DNA of 63,384 nt from an uncultured cyanobacterium (GCA_903903925.1 CAIVAU010000246.1:1-63384); one strand, 5' to 3'; shown: positions 23,742-35,420, counted from the first letter of the stretch. Translations and numbers: made by a program. The notes: generated by a model not told the origin, from the sequence alone.

Positions 23742-25934
23742 GTGACCCCACCAATTGTTAAACGCTATCTAATTGCTTTCGAGAAGTACAAGTGGATTGG
23801 TTTAACCAGTTTCGCTTTCGTTGTAGCGGGTTCAACGGTGGTGGCGCTACAACCAGAACCATCCCCTAACTATGTAGCCAGTGCTGCACTTGCCTACACT
23901 CATCCCCCTGTTTCTTTTTCTACAACTGGGAGTCAAATTCAGCTGGAAGGACAGGACTTGACTGAAGACGTTTTGCTATCTTACCAAATCATTGAACCGG
24001 TGGCAGCAAAAGTCAATGTCCCACCAAAAAATCTTGCTAGCAATATTGTACTGACAATGCCTGATAAACCTAAGGCAGGAGGAGACGCTAAGACTGGAGG
24101 GAGTTCAGTACCCTTACTTATTGAACTGAAATATAAAGATACCGATCGCAAGCGAGCGCAAGAAACATTGTTAGCATTAATGCAAGCAATGGTCAAGGTA
24201 AGTGGTGATATTAACACTCGCCGATTAAAAGCAATTATTCAAAAAATTAACGAACGCTTACCAGAAGCCCAAAGGGAACTGCAAGCAGCGGAGCAGAGAC
24301 TAGAAAAGTACGATCGCATACAGCGACCAGCAATACTGGCAGCAGAAAATGGTAGTCTGCTGAGCGCAGTGACTAGTAACCAACTTCAGCAGCGGCAAAT
24401 TCAACTAACCCTATCGGGAACAGATGCCCAAATTCGCAGTTTACAAGAGAAGCTGGGGTTAGATGTCAACCAAGCTTACGTTTCTTCTGCATTGAGCGCT
24501 GATCCGATCATTGCTAATTTGCGAACACAAATTTATCAGACAGAATCCCAAATGGAGGTGCTCAAGAAAGACCTACGTCCTGACCATCCCACGATGATTC
24601 AATTGCGGCGTCAGAAAGAAGCTTATGAGCAATTACTGCGACAACGTGGAGGTGAAGTGATAGGAGGTGAAGGTGGAACAGCTCCTCTTGCTGGTACTGC
24701 AACAGCGATCCGCTCCCGCAGCAACTTAGATCCAGCACGTCAGCAACTGGCAAACCAGATGGTGGCTTTGCAAACCCAGCAACAAACTTTAAACAAACAA
24801 CTTGCTGACTTGCAGAAACAAGAGGCGAAATTACGACAGGAATATTCCCAGATACCGAATAAGCAACTTGAGCGATCGCGCCTAGAACAGCAAGTTTTAC
24901 TCAAGAAAACTCTCTATGACCAAATTCAGGTGAAGCTGACTGATTCAAAAGCCGCAGAAGCAGAAACTGTTAGTAGCCTGAGTATCGCTAGACCACCAGT
25001 CATTCTACCTAACCTTAAAGGAGCGAAGAGCGTACCTGTTACATTGGGTATAGGTAGTTTACTCGGATTATTGGTTGGTGCTGGGGTGATATTTTTATTG
25101 GGTTCACTTGAGGGAACCTTCAAAACTAAGGAGGATATACGCGAAAGCTTGAAGCAACGGGAAGTTGCTCTGCTAGGAGAAATACCTTTGATGCTCATTG
25201 AGAATCTGGATAGACAAGAGATTCCAGTAACACTTTCTCTTGATTCTCCCTATTTAGAGTTTTATGAAAAGTTCCGCAGTAATTTACGCCGTGTTGGTGG
25301 CAGAGACTTGAAAGTAGTTTTGATTACCAGTACTGATAGCTCTGAGGGTAAGACAGTGAGTGCTTATAATTTAGGTATAGCTTCTGCTCGTGCTGGAAAA
25401 CGAACTCTGATTATCGAAACAGATTTGCACTCTCCCTCTCATTCTCCATCTGTGAAAGTAACTCCTGATGACGAGGCTACGATTGAACCTTTGCGCTATT
25501 ACGGCGATTTGAGTGAATGTATCCACTTAGTTCCTGACGTAGAAAATTTATACATTATTCCTAGCCCTGGCCCTGTGCGTCAATCGGCTGCTGTGTTGGA
25601 ATCTAGCGAAGTACGACGGCTGCTCGAAGATGTCCGCGAGCGTTATGATTTAGTCATTGTAGACACCAGCCCTTTAGGATTATCTAATGATCCTTTGTTA
25701 ATCCAACCCTACAGTGATGGCATGGTGTTGGTGACACGACCAAACTACACACAAGAAAACATGCTAGGTGAAGCCCTTGATCAATTGGTTGAATCTGAAC
25801 TAGGGCTGTTGGGAGTTTTGATCAATGGTGCTGATATCACTGTTTCTCTGCCTCGGGCAGTTATACAAACACCAGTCTACCCACCTCAGGAAGAACTATC
25901 GGCTGGAGCTAGGATCACAAATACAAGGGAGTGA
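23742..25934 (+). CDS. Wzc-like polysaccharide co-polymerase with tyrosine-kinase-type ATPase domain
   Basis: 730 residues. Wzz domain with TM1 near 18-35 (IGLTSFAFVVAGSTVVAL), a long coiled coil (about 170-400) and TM2 (VTLGIGSLLGLLVGAGVIFLL, about 430-450). The cytoplasmic ATPase has Walker A TSTDSSEGKTVSAYN, Walker A' IIETDLHSP and Walker B LVIVDTSP. The usual Tyr-rich C-terminal tail is absent; the end (VIQTPVYPPQEELSAG) has a single Tyr. It controls chain length and export of exopolysaccharide with the SLBB protein upstream. GTG start at 23742; the gap to the previous gene is 65 bp. Confidence 0.92.
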   Translation: MTPPIVKRYLIAFEKYKWIGLTSFAFVVAGSTVVALQPEPSPNYVASAALAYTHPPVSFSTTGSQIQLEGQDLTEDVLLSYQIIEPVAAKVNVPPKNLASNIVLTMPDKPKAGGDAKTGGSSVPLLIELKYKDTDRKRAQETLLALMQAMVKVSGDINTRRLKAIIQKINERLPEAQRELQAAEQRLEKYDRIQRPAILAAENGSLLSAVTSNQLQQRQIQLTLSGTDAQIRSLQEKLGLDVNQAYVSSALSADPIIANLRTQIYQTESQMEVLKKDLRPDHPTMIQLRRQKEAYEQLLRQRGGEVIGGEGGTAPLAGTATAIRSRSNLDPARQQLANQMVALQTQQQTLNKQLADLQKQEAKLRQEYSQIPNKQLERSRLEQQVLLKKTLYDQIQVKLTDSKAAEAETVSSLSIARPPVILPNLKGAKSVPVTLGIGSLLGLLVGAGVIFLLGSLEGTFKTKEDIRESLKQREVALLGEIPLMLIENLDRQEIPVTLSLDSPYLEFYEKFRSNLRRVGGRDLKVVLITSTDSSEGKTVSAYNLGIASARAGKRTLIIETDLHSPSHSPSVKVTPDDEATIEPLRYYGDLSECIHLVPDVENLYIIPSPGPVRQSAAVLESSEVRRLLEDVRERYDLVIVDTSPLGLSNDPLLIQPYSDGMVLVTRPNYTQENMLGEALDQLVESELGLLGVLINGADITVSLPRAVIQTPVYPPQEELSAGARITNTRE

Positions 25935-25989
25935 TAGCAAAGTATGCTCGTCTGTTGGTCGAGTGGAATCATAATTGGACTGCCAAACC

Positions 25990-26262
25990 TCAACAACTCT
26001 CTTTATTCACCTGGTTGAAAATCTGACTAACCGTTAATGGTAATTCTGGAAAGGTGGGGGAAACAAGGCGATCGCTACCACGGAACTGTCGCATTTCATA
26101 TTCCCCATCCATTAAGGTGCAAATGGTGAAGGTTGGCTGCTTGGGTGAGCCAATGTAGCGCCGACCACCAATACCTAGATAGTCGGCAATCCAATATTCC
26201 TGAATGCCAAATGCTTCATAATCTGCCAATTTGACGAGGTAATCATCGCGCCAATTGGGCAA
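25990..26262 (-). pseudogene. Uma2 family (DUF820) nuclease-like protein, C-terminal fragment
   Basis: 90 residues matching the end of Uma2/DUF820 proteins: WRDDYLVKLADYEAFGIQEYWIADYLGIGGRRYIG, with the PD-(D/E)XK-like IQEYWIAD core, then SPTFPELPLTVSQIF. Intact proteins are about 190 residues. The N-terminal half is missing: upstream lies an STRR-like CTGCCTCCTGCCTTCTGCC repeat (26289-26307) instead. The original gene was probably broken at that repeat. Uma2 genes are abundant in cyanobacteria, with no firm function. Confidence 0.75.
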
Positions 26263-26661
26263 TCCATCACATTTACCTTCAGCATAGCTGCCTCCTGCCT
26301 TCTGCCTTGCCCGGAGGGCTGTAAATCAGACAAATCCTTTTCAGCAGTCTTAGCAATCCTCAAACAATAGCCTTCACTCATCTCCACGCTTCGCACTGAT
26401 TGCATCTAACGTAGTAAAACTGTCATTAGTCATATAGCAATCCCAACACCTACATTCTGCTAGCGTAGCGTCATGCGATCCACTTGTAATAGGAATCACA
26501 ATGTCAAAACCCAGCGATCAGCCGCTTAGTGTCTATGCATACCGATAGTTGTATTTGATTGTGTTAGCTTAACTGCTGAGATTAACAAAGATGACTCGAC
26601 TTGAATAATTGCGTTGCTATACCCTAACGTAGGTAGACAATACTGTGCCGCAGGAATGCAC

Positions 26662-28421
26662 ATGGATTGGATTAGCTTACTAAAAGCTCAACAAGCTGAC
26701 TTTCTTCAACGAGTGAAAAAACAAAAGACAAGTGATTTATGTTTACTGGAAAGCCAAGTTAAAGGCTTTCACAGTGAAATTATGGCATTTTGGGGCGAAA
26801 AACTAGCAAAAATGCTGGAAGTTGCACACCAACAAGCAGAAATTATCGCCAAAAATCCGCCACCTATACCACCTGAATATCCTGATCCTTCGGAACAGGC
26901 GATACCCTTTACCCTATACTTTCAACAACAGGCAGAAGAATATCTTTTGCGAGAGCAATTTGTCGAGTCCGTCATGAGTGAACGCTTCGGCAAACAGGTC
27001 AAAAAAGCGTCACAAGACACCATGGAAAACATGACCCTAGACGATGAGGGTAACTTACGCGGTGAAAGCAAATTTTCATACTTACTCACAAATAAACCCA
27101 AGCTCAGTATTCAAGTTTACGCTGCTGATGGAGAAAGTTTTAACGGGATCAAGAAGGACAAAATTAGGTGGTCAGTGACTCAAGATGATTTAGACAATCA
27201 TCAAGTATTAATTTTTCTGTGTTTGTTGTATCCATTTAATGGTATAAGAGGGTACGAAAAACAAGTAGTCATCGCAGGCTTTTTACCAACAAACCAAATT
27301 GAACTGAGTGAGCAAAAAATATACATCACTCCGAGTCACTTATTGTATGCAGGAGGATTAAGTTGGTATTTAGAATTACTCATTGCTAAAAAAGTGACGC
27401 GGTCAGTATTTGAGCAGATTGTCATGGCAGAGGTCACTAAAACTCTCCCGCCAGACCATCCACTCAAAAGTATAGTAGGAGACTGGGAATGCTGGCAGAC
27501 CCTGAAAGGTCACACGAGAGGAATTAACTGCCTTGCTTTCAGTCCAGGAGTTAAGAATGGCACAACCTCCCCTCTGGTAGCTAGCGGTAGTCGTGGTGAG
27601 ACAAAGCTGTGGGATTTGACCAAGGGTGAGTTGATGGGTACGCTGTCAGAGTCTCCTTGGTCTTTATCTGGGCTTGTAGATGAAGTGACTTCCCTTGCTT
27701 TGAGTCCAGATGGGCAGACTCTGGTCACCGGAGGTGCAGACTCCACGATAAAAATGTGGCACGTAGGCGCACTAGACTTAATAGATATTTTACACAAGCA
27801 TAATGGAATCGTGCGGTGTGTCGTCTTCACCCCAGATGGGCGAATGTTAATTACTGGCGGAGATGATAGAAAAATTATGTTTTGGGATCTGATGCAGCGT
27901 CAAGTCGTGCTCACCCTATCCTTAGATGATACTGTCGCTCATGCCTTGGCTGTGAGTCAAAATGGACAAACTTTGGTCACAGGCAGTTACCGTAAAATCA
28001 AAGTCTGGCGCATCCCTAAGCTGGAAGAGTTAACAACCTCTTCCCCACCAGAGTTGCTGCACTCCAATACTAGTCATTCTCACATTGTTCGTTCCTTAGC
28101 TATCAGTGCTGATGGGAAAATTCTCGTCAGTGGTAGTCGGGATAAAACGATTAAAACTTGGCATTTAGAGACTGGAGAATTGCTGCATACCCTCAAAGGA
28201 CATAGGGATGGAGTCCATGCGATCGCCCTGAGTCCCGATGGGCAGATAATCGCCAGTGGTAGTGTAGATAAAACAATTAAGCTGTGGCATCTAGACACAG
28301 GCGAACTTCTAGGCACGTTCATCGGTCATGCCAATACAGTAACGGCATTAGCTTTTACGACTTCCGGAGAGATTTTGGTGAGTGGGAGTTTGGATAGAAC
28401 GATTAAAATTTGGCAACGAAG

Positions 28422-28425
<4 letters not shown>
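26662..28425 (+). CDS. WD40 repeat protein with an uncharacterised N-terminal domain
   Basis: About 587 residues from ATG 26662, chosen because AGGAA ends 5 bases upstream. The N-terminal 280 residues form an unrecognised domain (KSFS-like KFSYLLTNKPKLSIQVYAADG and YPFNGIRGYEKQVVIAGFLP). Seven WD40 repeats follow from about residue 285 (LKGHTRGINCLAFSPG … SGSLDRTIKIWQ), enough for one beta-propeller, with the last repeats nearly canonical (SPDGQIIASGSVDKTIKLWHLDTGELL). It is probably a scaffold for protein assembly; nothing shows a catalytic activity. It ends convergently with the amidohydrolase; the last bases overlap. Confidence 0.85.
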
Positions 28426-29732
<1,307 letters not shown>

Positions 29733-29762
29733 TGTTCAAATTTTACTAGAATATTTTGATTT

Positions 29763-30461
29763 TTACACCTTTACTAAAGGCAGCAATCGCTCTAAATCTA
29801 AATCGGAAGCGATTTTGGCAAGTTTGTCCAAATCTGCTGGATTTTCGAGATGAGGCAAACAGCCCAAAATTGGGGTGTTAGTGAGTGATTGAATTAAATC
29901 AACTGGTGTCCAGTCAGCAATTTGGGCAACTGTTCGTGGTTGAACGCAGTTAAGAATAATTCCTATCAGTTGCACTCGCGATAGTCTAGCTAAGGCAACA
30001 TGGGCAACTGCTTGAGAGATCGCGCCCAATTTAACTGGCACTACCAATACTGTAGGTAAGTGCCACGATCCTGCTAAATCCGCGACCGTCAGTTCATGAG
30101 TTATGGGTGAACCCATTCCTCCCAAAGCTTCTACTAACAAAAAATCACGGCGACTGCTTAAAGCTTTAAAAGCTTTCCAAATGATAGCTAAATCTACTGT
30201 CCGATTTTCCTGTGCTGCTGCTATGGGAGGGGCTAATGGTGCTTGAAAGTATAAAGGTGTGATTTCGTCCAGAGACTGATCTAACTTAAACAGCTTTTGA
30301 TACCACTCGCGATCGCCTACCCCCGATTGGATCGGTTTCATAATTCCTAAGCTGCGGTCAGAGCAATATTTTTGCCAGTAGGCTGCTAATGCTGTGGTTA
30401 AAACAGTTTTACCAGCCTCTGTATCAGTTCCAGTAATCAGTAGTGTTTTCGATCCTGTCAT
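29763..30461 (-). CDS. bioD: Dethiobiotin synthase
   Basis: 232 residues. The P-loop GTDTEAGKTVLTTAL is at about 10-24, with KPIQSG near 42 and EALGGMGSP near 115. It makes dethiobiotin from 7,8-diaminopelargonate, CO2 and ATP, the next-to-last biotin step. It overlaps the upstream Ser/Thr kinase stop by four bases (ATGA), so translation is coupled. No other bio gene is in the window, which is common in cyanobacteria. Start ATG at 30461. Confidence 0.93.
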   Translation of the reverse strand: MTGSKTLLITGTDTEAGKTVLTTALAAYWQKYCSDRSLGIMKPIQSGVGDREWYQKLFKLDQSLDEITPLYFQAPLAPPIAAAQENRTVDLAIIWKAFKALSSRRDFLLVEALGGMGSPITHELTVADLAGSWHLPTVLVVPVKLGAISQAVAHVALARLSRVQLIGIILNCVQPRTVAQIADWTPVDLIQSLTNTPILGCLPHLENPADLDKLAKIASDLDLERLLPLVKV

Positions 30462-32194
30462 TTGTTAGTGCTGATTTGTGTATTTTTGATGCCTGGCTTA
30501 TGCCTTTTTTTGCTACTATGCAGGTTATTTTGTTCAGGTCTGGGGGTCAGTATGGGCGGCTTTTCTATGGGTGGTAGTGTCGTTGACGGCTCTATAGGTG
30601 GTAGTGTAGTACCCGGTGTTTCTGTAGGCGATAGCGTAGGTGAGGTAACTGTAGGTGAAGGGGTGGGTGTCGGCTTGACTTGGTTTTCTAATTTCAGGTT
30701 AAGGTTGTAGTTGCTTTCGGGTACTCCTGGAACGGGATTGACCTGGATAATGTAAACACCAGTTAATGGTAATTTTCCCTGGTAGAATGTCACTTGTTTG
30801 GCAGTATTTTCAATTGGTTTGCGATTAGAACCTAAGACAGTGAGTGAAACGCCGTTTTCTTGGGCGAATAAGGCAGTTAACTGCTGTCCTTGTTGCCCAT
30901 GTAAGAAGTACCGATGTATTTGATTTGCTTTGATAGTACCTTCAATGTTAGTTGTATTCGATGAGCCAAAATTTAGGGTTTTTGTAAATACGAAAGGTCG
31001 ATTGTTTGTGGGTGTGGGTGTGGGTGTGGGTATGGGTATGGATATGGATGTAGGTTTCGGTGTAGCACTACCAGAAATGACAGGTGAAGGGAAAGCTTGT
31101 GGTTTTAATGTTATTTGTCGTTCTTGTGACTGATGGCGCATGGAACTTACCAATGCCCATGAACCTAATCCTGCTAGGATCACTACAGCACTCCCAATTG
31201 CCCCAAGTGCTAACGGGTTGTCTAAGAGTGAGTTCGTGGCGGGTGCTTGAATCCTGGGATTTGATCTGTTGGGTGAAGCGGGTTGCACGGGATCGGGACG
31301 GCGACCAACGGGGACTGTGTGGACGCTGGAGACATTAGATGTTAGAATAGTCGATTGTTCCAACGACTGTAGCGCCTGTGCTAAATCTTTAGCAGTTTGA
31401 TAGCGATCGCTTGGTCTGTAACTCAACATGCGGTTTAAAATCTGGGCAAATTGCGGATCGAGTGTCACCCAGCGTTGCCAATCCCAAGTCAATTGGTTTT
31501 GATCAAATAGCGCAGACGGTTCTTTGCCAGTCAGCAAAACGACAGCAGTCGCTGCTAGTGAATACAGGTCACTACTAGGATAAACGTGACCTGTTTGCAT
31601 TTGCTCGCTTGGGGAGTAGCCAAGTTTTCCGACATAAGTTGTTGGTGCTGTCGTATCAGACGATCGCAATCGAGTCGCCAGTTCTTTTACCACTCCAAAG
31701 TCAATTAAGACTGGCAGGCGATCGCTGTCTCGCAGAATAATATTTTCTGGGGAGATATCCCTGTGAATCATACCCCGACCATGAATATAATCCAACACTG
31801 GCAGTAATGAATTCATTAAATGAAACACTTCTTCTTCAGTGAATGTACTGACAGTCGCTTTGCGTTCATTTAGCAAAGCACGGTAGGTTTTACCTGCGAT
31901 GTATTCCTGAACTAAAAACAAGCGCTGGTCTTGTTCAAATCTTTCCCGGAATTGGGGAACCTGGGGGTGCTGTATCAGATACAATGTTTCTGCTTCTCGC
32001 TGGAAAAGCTCTTGCGCCTTCTCCAAAGCGTAAGTCCCTGTGACAGCAGGAATCAATTCTTTAATTGCACAAAGTTCGTCAAAGCGTCTGGAGTCTTCTG
32101 CCAGATAGGTTCTCCCAAATCCCCCCTGACCCAGAGTTTGAATTATCCGGTAACGGTTTTGCACTCTTGTGCCAGATGTAATTGGTGGTTGCAT
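30458..32194 (-). CDS. Ser/Thr protein kinase (PknB/Hanks type) with a C-terminal PPC-like domain
   Basis: 578 residues from ATG 32194; the TTG at 32221 is a weaker start. The kinase domain has LGQGGFGRTYLAED, AIKE (Lys54 counted from the longer start), HRDISPENI (Asp155, Asn160) and IDFGVVKE. A membrane segment lies near 336-360 (LGAIGSAVVILAGLGSWALV). Outside it is a Pro/Thr/Ser-rich segment and a PPC-type beta domain (GTIKANQIHRYFLHG…GVYIIQVNP), then another Thr/Pro-rich tail. The extracellular part suggests a receptor-like kinase. It overlaps bioD by ATGA, so the two are co-translated. Confidence 0.9.
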   Translation of the reverse strand: MQPPITSGTRVQNRYRIIQTLGQGGFGRTYLAEDSRRFDELCAIKELIPAVTGTYALEKAQELFQREAETLYLIQHPQVPQFRERFEQDQRLFLVQEYIAGKTYRALLNERKATVSTFTEEEVFHLMNSLLPVLDYIHGRGMIHRDISPENIILRDSDRLPVLIDFGVVKELATRLRSSDTTAPTTYVGKLGYSPSEQMQTGHVYPSSDLYSLAATAVVLLTGKEPSALFDQNQLTWDWQRWVTLDPQFAQILNRMLSYRPSDRYQTAKDLAQALQSLEQSTILTSNVSSVHTVPVGRRPDPVQPASPNRSNPRIQAPATNSLLDNPLALGAIGSAVVILAGLGSWALVSSMRHQSQERQITLKPQAFPSPVISGSATPKPTSISIPIPTPTPTPTNNRPFVFTKTLNFGSSNTTNIEGTIKANQIHRYFLHGQQGQQLTALFAQENGVSLTVLGSNRKPIENTAKQVTFYQGKLPLTGVYIIQVNPVPGVPESNYNLNLKLENQVKPTPTPSPTVTSPTLSPTETPGTTLPPIEPSTTLPPIEKPPILTPRPEQNNLHSSKKRHKPGIKNTQISTNK

Positions 32195-32221
32195 CGTTAG
32201 TTGATTTTCGTGTAATGGCAA

Positions 32222-32865
32222 CAGAGGAGGAATTCACCAAATTTTACCCCCTCTTCAGTACTTAGATATAACGCATTCCCCAAGACTACAATTCAGGGGC
32301 TTGCTACAGCCTGATCCAGTAGCAAAGAGGCTTCTTAAAAATACGTGCGATCGCGAGGTTAAAGTTAACCACAAATGCTATGATAAGGGCTTTCCCAATG
32401 AAAAAATCTCTAGATTCTACCGTTGACAGTTAACTGTCAACTACCATAGCTTGCATAAATAACACTTAACACACAAAGTGAAGACCAAGACCTCTCAATT
32501 TTGGGTAAAGATAAAAAAATCCGTATGACAAGTAAGGTGAAAAGTTTTTATACTTAAGGGAGTACCAAAGTTCGAGATGAGTTAAGCTTCAAATGCTTAG
32601 CTCGTAGTTATAAATCAGTTGCATACAGGGAAAAGCACTACCGAACAAGTATATGGGAGAGAGTTTGGCAACTTTAAACTCAACCAAAAATATCAGAACT
32701 ATGGGTTTAGTTGATGTCAGTGACGCTTTTAAGGGTTTGTTTACCAGGACGGCAGGAAAATTAGCTAATTGTAGTTTGATGGAGAAATGTTTAAAGTTTT
32801 TGTAAAAGCTTCAACAAAACTCATAGATAATTTTTCAGCCTATTTTCAGTTAAATATGCAAAATA
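32222..32865. other. Intergenic region upstream of the PRPP synthetase gene
   Basis: About 640 bp between divergent genes. A perfect palindrome lies at 32422-32441. No coding sequence or RNA gene is supported. It carries promoters for the kinase-bioD pair and prs; no specific site is assigned. Confidence 0.5.
32422..32441. repeat. 20-bp perfect palindrome GTTGACAGTT/AACTGTCAAC
   Basis: A perfect palindrome related to GTTGACGGTTAACCGTCAAC at 49548-49567 and to the longer hairpins at 52631-52662 and 58583-58620. It is a dispersed family rather than a gene-specific operator. Confidence 0.7.
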
Positions 32866-32883
32866 TTGGATGATAGTATTGCC

Positions 32884-33900
32884 ATGAATGCACATCGAGG
32901 ATCTGCTGTGCTTAGTTCTGCAACTTTGAAAGTGCAGCCATCTGCAAGTGGACCAACTGATAATAATCGCCTGCGGCTATTATCTGGCTCTGCCAATGTA
33001 CCATTATCTCAAGAAGTCGCTCGTTACCTGGGCATGGATCTAGGTCCAATGATCCGCAAACGATTTGCGGACGGAGAACTATACATTCAGATCCAGGAAT
33101 CGATTCGAGGCTGCGATGTTTATTTAATCCAGCCCTGTTGTAATCCTGTAAACGACCATTTAATGGAATTGCTGATTATGATCGATGCCTGTCGTCGCGC
33201 CTCAGCGCGGCAGGTAACAGCAGTCATTCCCTATTATGGCTATGCCCGCGCTGATCGCAAAACAGCAGGACGAGAGTCAATAACTGCCAAGTTGGTTGCT
33301 AACCTGATCACTGAAGCAGGTGCTGACCGCGTTCTGGCTATGGATTTACACTCAGCTCAAATTCAGGCCTATTTCGATATCCCCCTCGATCATGTTTACG
33401 GTTCACCAGTTCTGCTAGATTATCTGGCAAGTAAACAACTATCTGACCTTGTAGTTGTTTCTCCCGATGTCGGTGGTGTAGCACGGGCTAGGGCATTTGC
33501 GAAAAAGCTGGATGATGCCCCATTGGCAATTATTGATAAACGTCGTCAAGCTCACAATGTTGCCGAAGTCTTGAATGTGATCGGCGATGTTAAGGGCAAA
33601 ACAGCAGTGTTAGTCGATGACATGATCGATACTGCCGGAACCATTTTAGCAGGAGCAAAGTTACTGCGAGAGGAAGGCGCACATCAGGTATATGCCTGTG
33701 CAACTCATGCAGTGTTCTCTCCACCTGCGATCGAGCGGTTGTCAAGTGGTGTGTTTGAGGAAGTGATTGTCACAAACACCATCCCAATTCAAGAAACAGA
33801 TTTCTTTCCACAACTCGTGGTGCTTTCGGTAGCTAATCTGCTTGGGGAAACCATTTGGCGAATTCACGAAGATAGTTCAGTCAGTAGTATGTTCCGTTAA
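32884..33900 (+). CDS. prs: Ribose-phosphate pyrophosphokinase
   Basis: About 338 residues from ATG 32884; an in-frame TTG 18 bases earlier is less likely. Key motifs: the LRLLSGSANVPLSQEVARYLG opening, IQPCCNPVNDHLMELLIM, DLHSAQIQAYFDIP (metal/ATP), and the PRPP loop VLVDDMIDTAGTI. It makes PRPP from ribose 5-phosphate and ATP for nucleotide, His, Trp and NAD synthesis. Full length for the bacterial class I enzyme. The gene is followed directly by a long STRR array. Confidence 0.96.
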   Translation: MNAHRGSAVLSSATLKVQPSASGPTDNNRLRLLSGSANVPLSQEVARYLGMDLGPMIRKRFADGELYIQIQESIRGCDVYLIQPCCNPVNDHLMELLIMIDACRRASARQVTAVIPYYGYARADRKTAGRESITAKLVANLITEAGADRVLAMDLHSAQIQAYFDIPLDHVYGSPVLLDYLASKQLSDLVVVSPDVGGVARARAFAKKLDDAPLAIIDKRRQAHNVAEVLNVIGDVKGKTAVLVDDMIDTAGTILAGAKLLREEGAHQVYACATHAVFSPPAIERLSSGVFEEVIVTNTIPIQETDFFPQLVVLSVANLLGETIWRIHEDSSVSSMFR

Positions 33901-33909
33901 CAATTGCAC

Positions 33910-34028
<119 letters not shown>

Positions 34029-34127
34029 AAAAAGGCTTTGTTTCTAACTTTTAGGCAAAAGCATTGTACTCCGCTTACGTGCAATCTGTTGTAAGGTATG
34101 AGGATGAAGGCTGAAAAATTGTAGCCT

Positions 34128-34706
34128 TTATCCTTTTTTGTTGGCTACCAACATTTCTAGTTCTGAAACAACTCGCTCTAATTCTTCAATTAAAGGTGTC
34201 GTTCCTGTCTGATTAAAGGCAATTGCGATCGCTCGATAATACCAAAGAATATCTTCCTTTCTCCGGTCTCCAAAGCGCTCCCAAACTGACTCGCCCACAA
34301 TACGATAATCTTTAACAATTGACCGGGTATTATAGAGCTTATCAGATGCTGAAACGAGTAGTACTGATGGGGAAGCAGTGGGAATGTGATTAATGTATGC
34401 TTCTTTACGTTGTCGCCAAGGCGGTTTGGGTGTGGTGTCAGAATCAGTACAACCATCCACAATTGCTGTAACATTATCTCCAAAGCGGCGGCGAATTTCT
34501 TCCCGTGTAGCAGCGCCGCCCTGATCTTCGATCGCATCGTGCAATAGTGCTGCTATAGCTTCATCTTCATTCGCCCCGTATTCTAAGGCAATACTGGCAA
34601 CGCCTAATAAATGAGAAATATATGGAACGCCTGAACCTTTACGCACTTGGTTGGCGTGGAGTTGTGTCGCGTAGGTCAGGGCTTGTGTAAAGCGTTCTGA
34701 AAGCAT
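34128..34706 (-). CDS. HD-domain hydrolase, (p)ppGpp hydrolase-like (SpoT HD only)
   Basis: 192 residues. The metal-binding motifs of the RelA/SpoT HD domain are present: ALTYATQLHANQVRKG, PYISHLLGVASIALEYGA, ALLHDAIEDQGG (HD near 54-55) and LVSASDKLYNTRSIVKDY (Asp near 120). There is no synthetase or regulatory domain, so it is a small stand-alone alarmone-hydrolase-like protein. Its substrate could be (p)ppGpp or a related nucleotide. Start ATG at 34706. It is convergent with prs, with the STRR array between. Confidence 0.88.
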   Translation of the reverse strand: MLSERFTQALTYATQLHANQVRKGSGVPYISHLLGVASIALEYGANEDEAIAALLHDAIEDQGGAATREEIRRRFGDNVTAIVDGCTDSDTTPKPPWRQRKEAYINHIPTASPSVLLVSASDKLYNTRSIVKDYRIVGESVWERFGDRRKEDILWYYRAIAIAFNQTGTTPLIEELERVVSELEMLVANKKG

Positions 34707-34741
34707 TTGTTGATACTTGGGCTGAAAGATTAGCTGATGAT

Positions 34742-34950
34742 ATGAATTTTAACGAACCACAGAGGCACTGAGGATGCAGAGAGGGAAGAACGGTAAAATT
34801 CAACTCTGTGTCAAGGATTTGGGTGAAGTTTAGGACCAGCCCTTTCAAGGTGACTAAAATTTTTGTCCAAGAATTTTTCGACTCTCTGTGTTCTCTGCGC
34901 CTCTGTGGTTCAATAAATTACTTTTTAGCCGCAGAGGCACAGAGAGAAAA
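34742..34950. repeat. Dispersed repeats of the CTCTGTGCCTCTGTGGTT type
   Basis: Two copies, AACCACAGAGGCACTGAGG (34753-34771) and, inverted, CTGTG…CTGCGCCTCTGTGGTTCA (34891-34912), then GCCGCAGAGGCACAGAGAG (34929-34947) form potential hairpins. Similar sequence occurs near 5234 and 61745. Confidence 0.65.
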
Positions 34951-34958
34951 GTAGAGGT

Positions 34959-35150
34959 TTAACCGTTCAACAACTTCTCCAGCAGCAATGTTTTACCCAT
35001 CTTCTGCGAAGTGCAGATCGCGTCCGTTGCTGATCCTAGTTGCTTAACGACTTCTGCCATTAATTCAGGCAATGTACACTGTCGCGCTTCTGCCAAAAGT
35101 TTGGCATCTTCAAGAGTTTGTTTGTCGAGTTCAATTTCAATTTTTTTCAT
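34959..35150 (-). CDS. Small ribbon-helix-helix-like protein, orphan antitoxin candidate
   Basis: 63 residues. The N-terminal strand KKIEIELDKQTLEDAKLLAE, followed by a helix LPELMAEVVKQL, resembles a CopG/Arc-type ribbon-helix-helix DNA-binding domain. No toxin gene is adjacent; downstream on the minus strand is the CTCTGTG-type repeat. An AAGG ribosome site is present about 7 bases before ATG 35150. It could be an orphan antitoxin or a small repressor. The C-terminal residues have no clear fold. Confidence 0.5.
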   Translation of the reverse strand: MKKIEIELDKQTLEDAKLLAEARQCTLPELMAEVVKQLGSATDAICTSQKMGKTLLLEKLLNG

Positions 35151-35420
35151 GCTGCCTTGCTGTTAGGAGTTAGGAGTGGCGTTTCTTTCATTCATCGGAG
35201 GTAGTACGCCGCTACTCTCCTTTGGATCTACCCTTCAGGAACGACTTTGACGAAGGCGTCTTGGCAGTTCGTTCCAAAAATGCCCCGGAATCGTTACAAT
35301 AAGGATAGTATTGTTAAGGCTTATTTACAGAATTAACCTATTGTCCCAAATTCTGTTAAATCCGTTCACTACTGGACATAAATTCAGAAAAATCCCCTCT
35401 ATACTTAGTCGTACGCTCTT

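Noticed and set aside
26175..26405. 76-codon frame upstream of the Uma2 fragment
   Set aside because: It crosses the CTGCCTCCTGCC repeat and has no family resemblance, so it is not counted as the missing Uma2 N-terminus.
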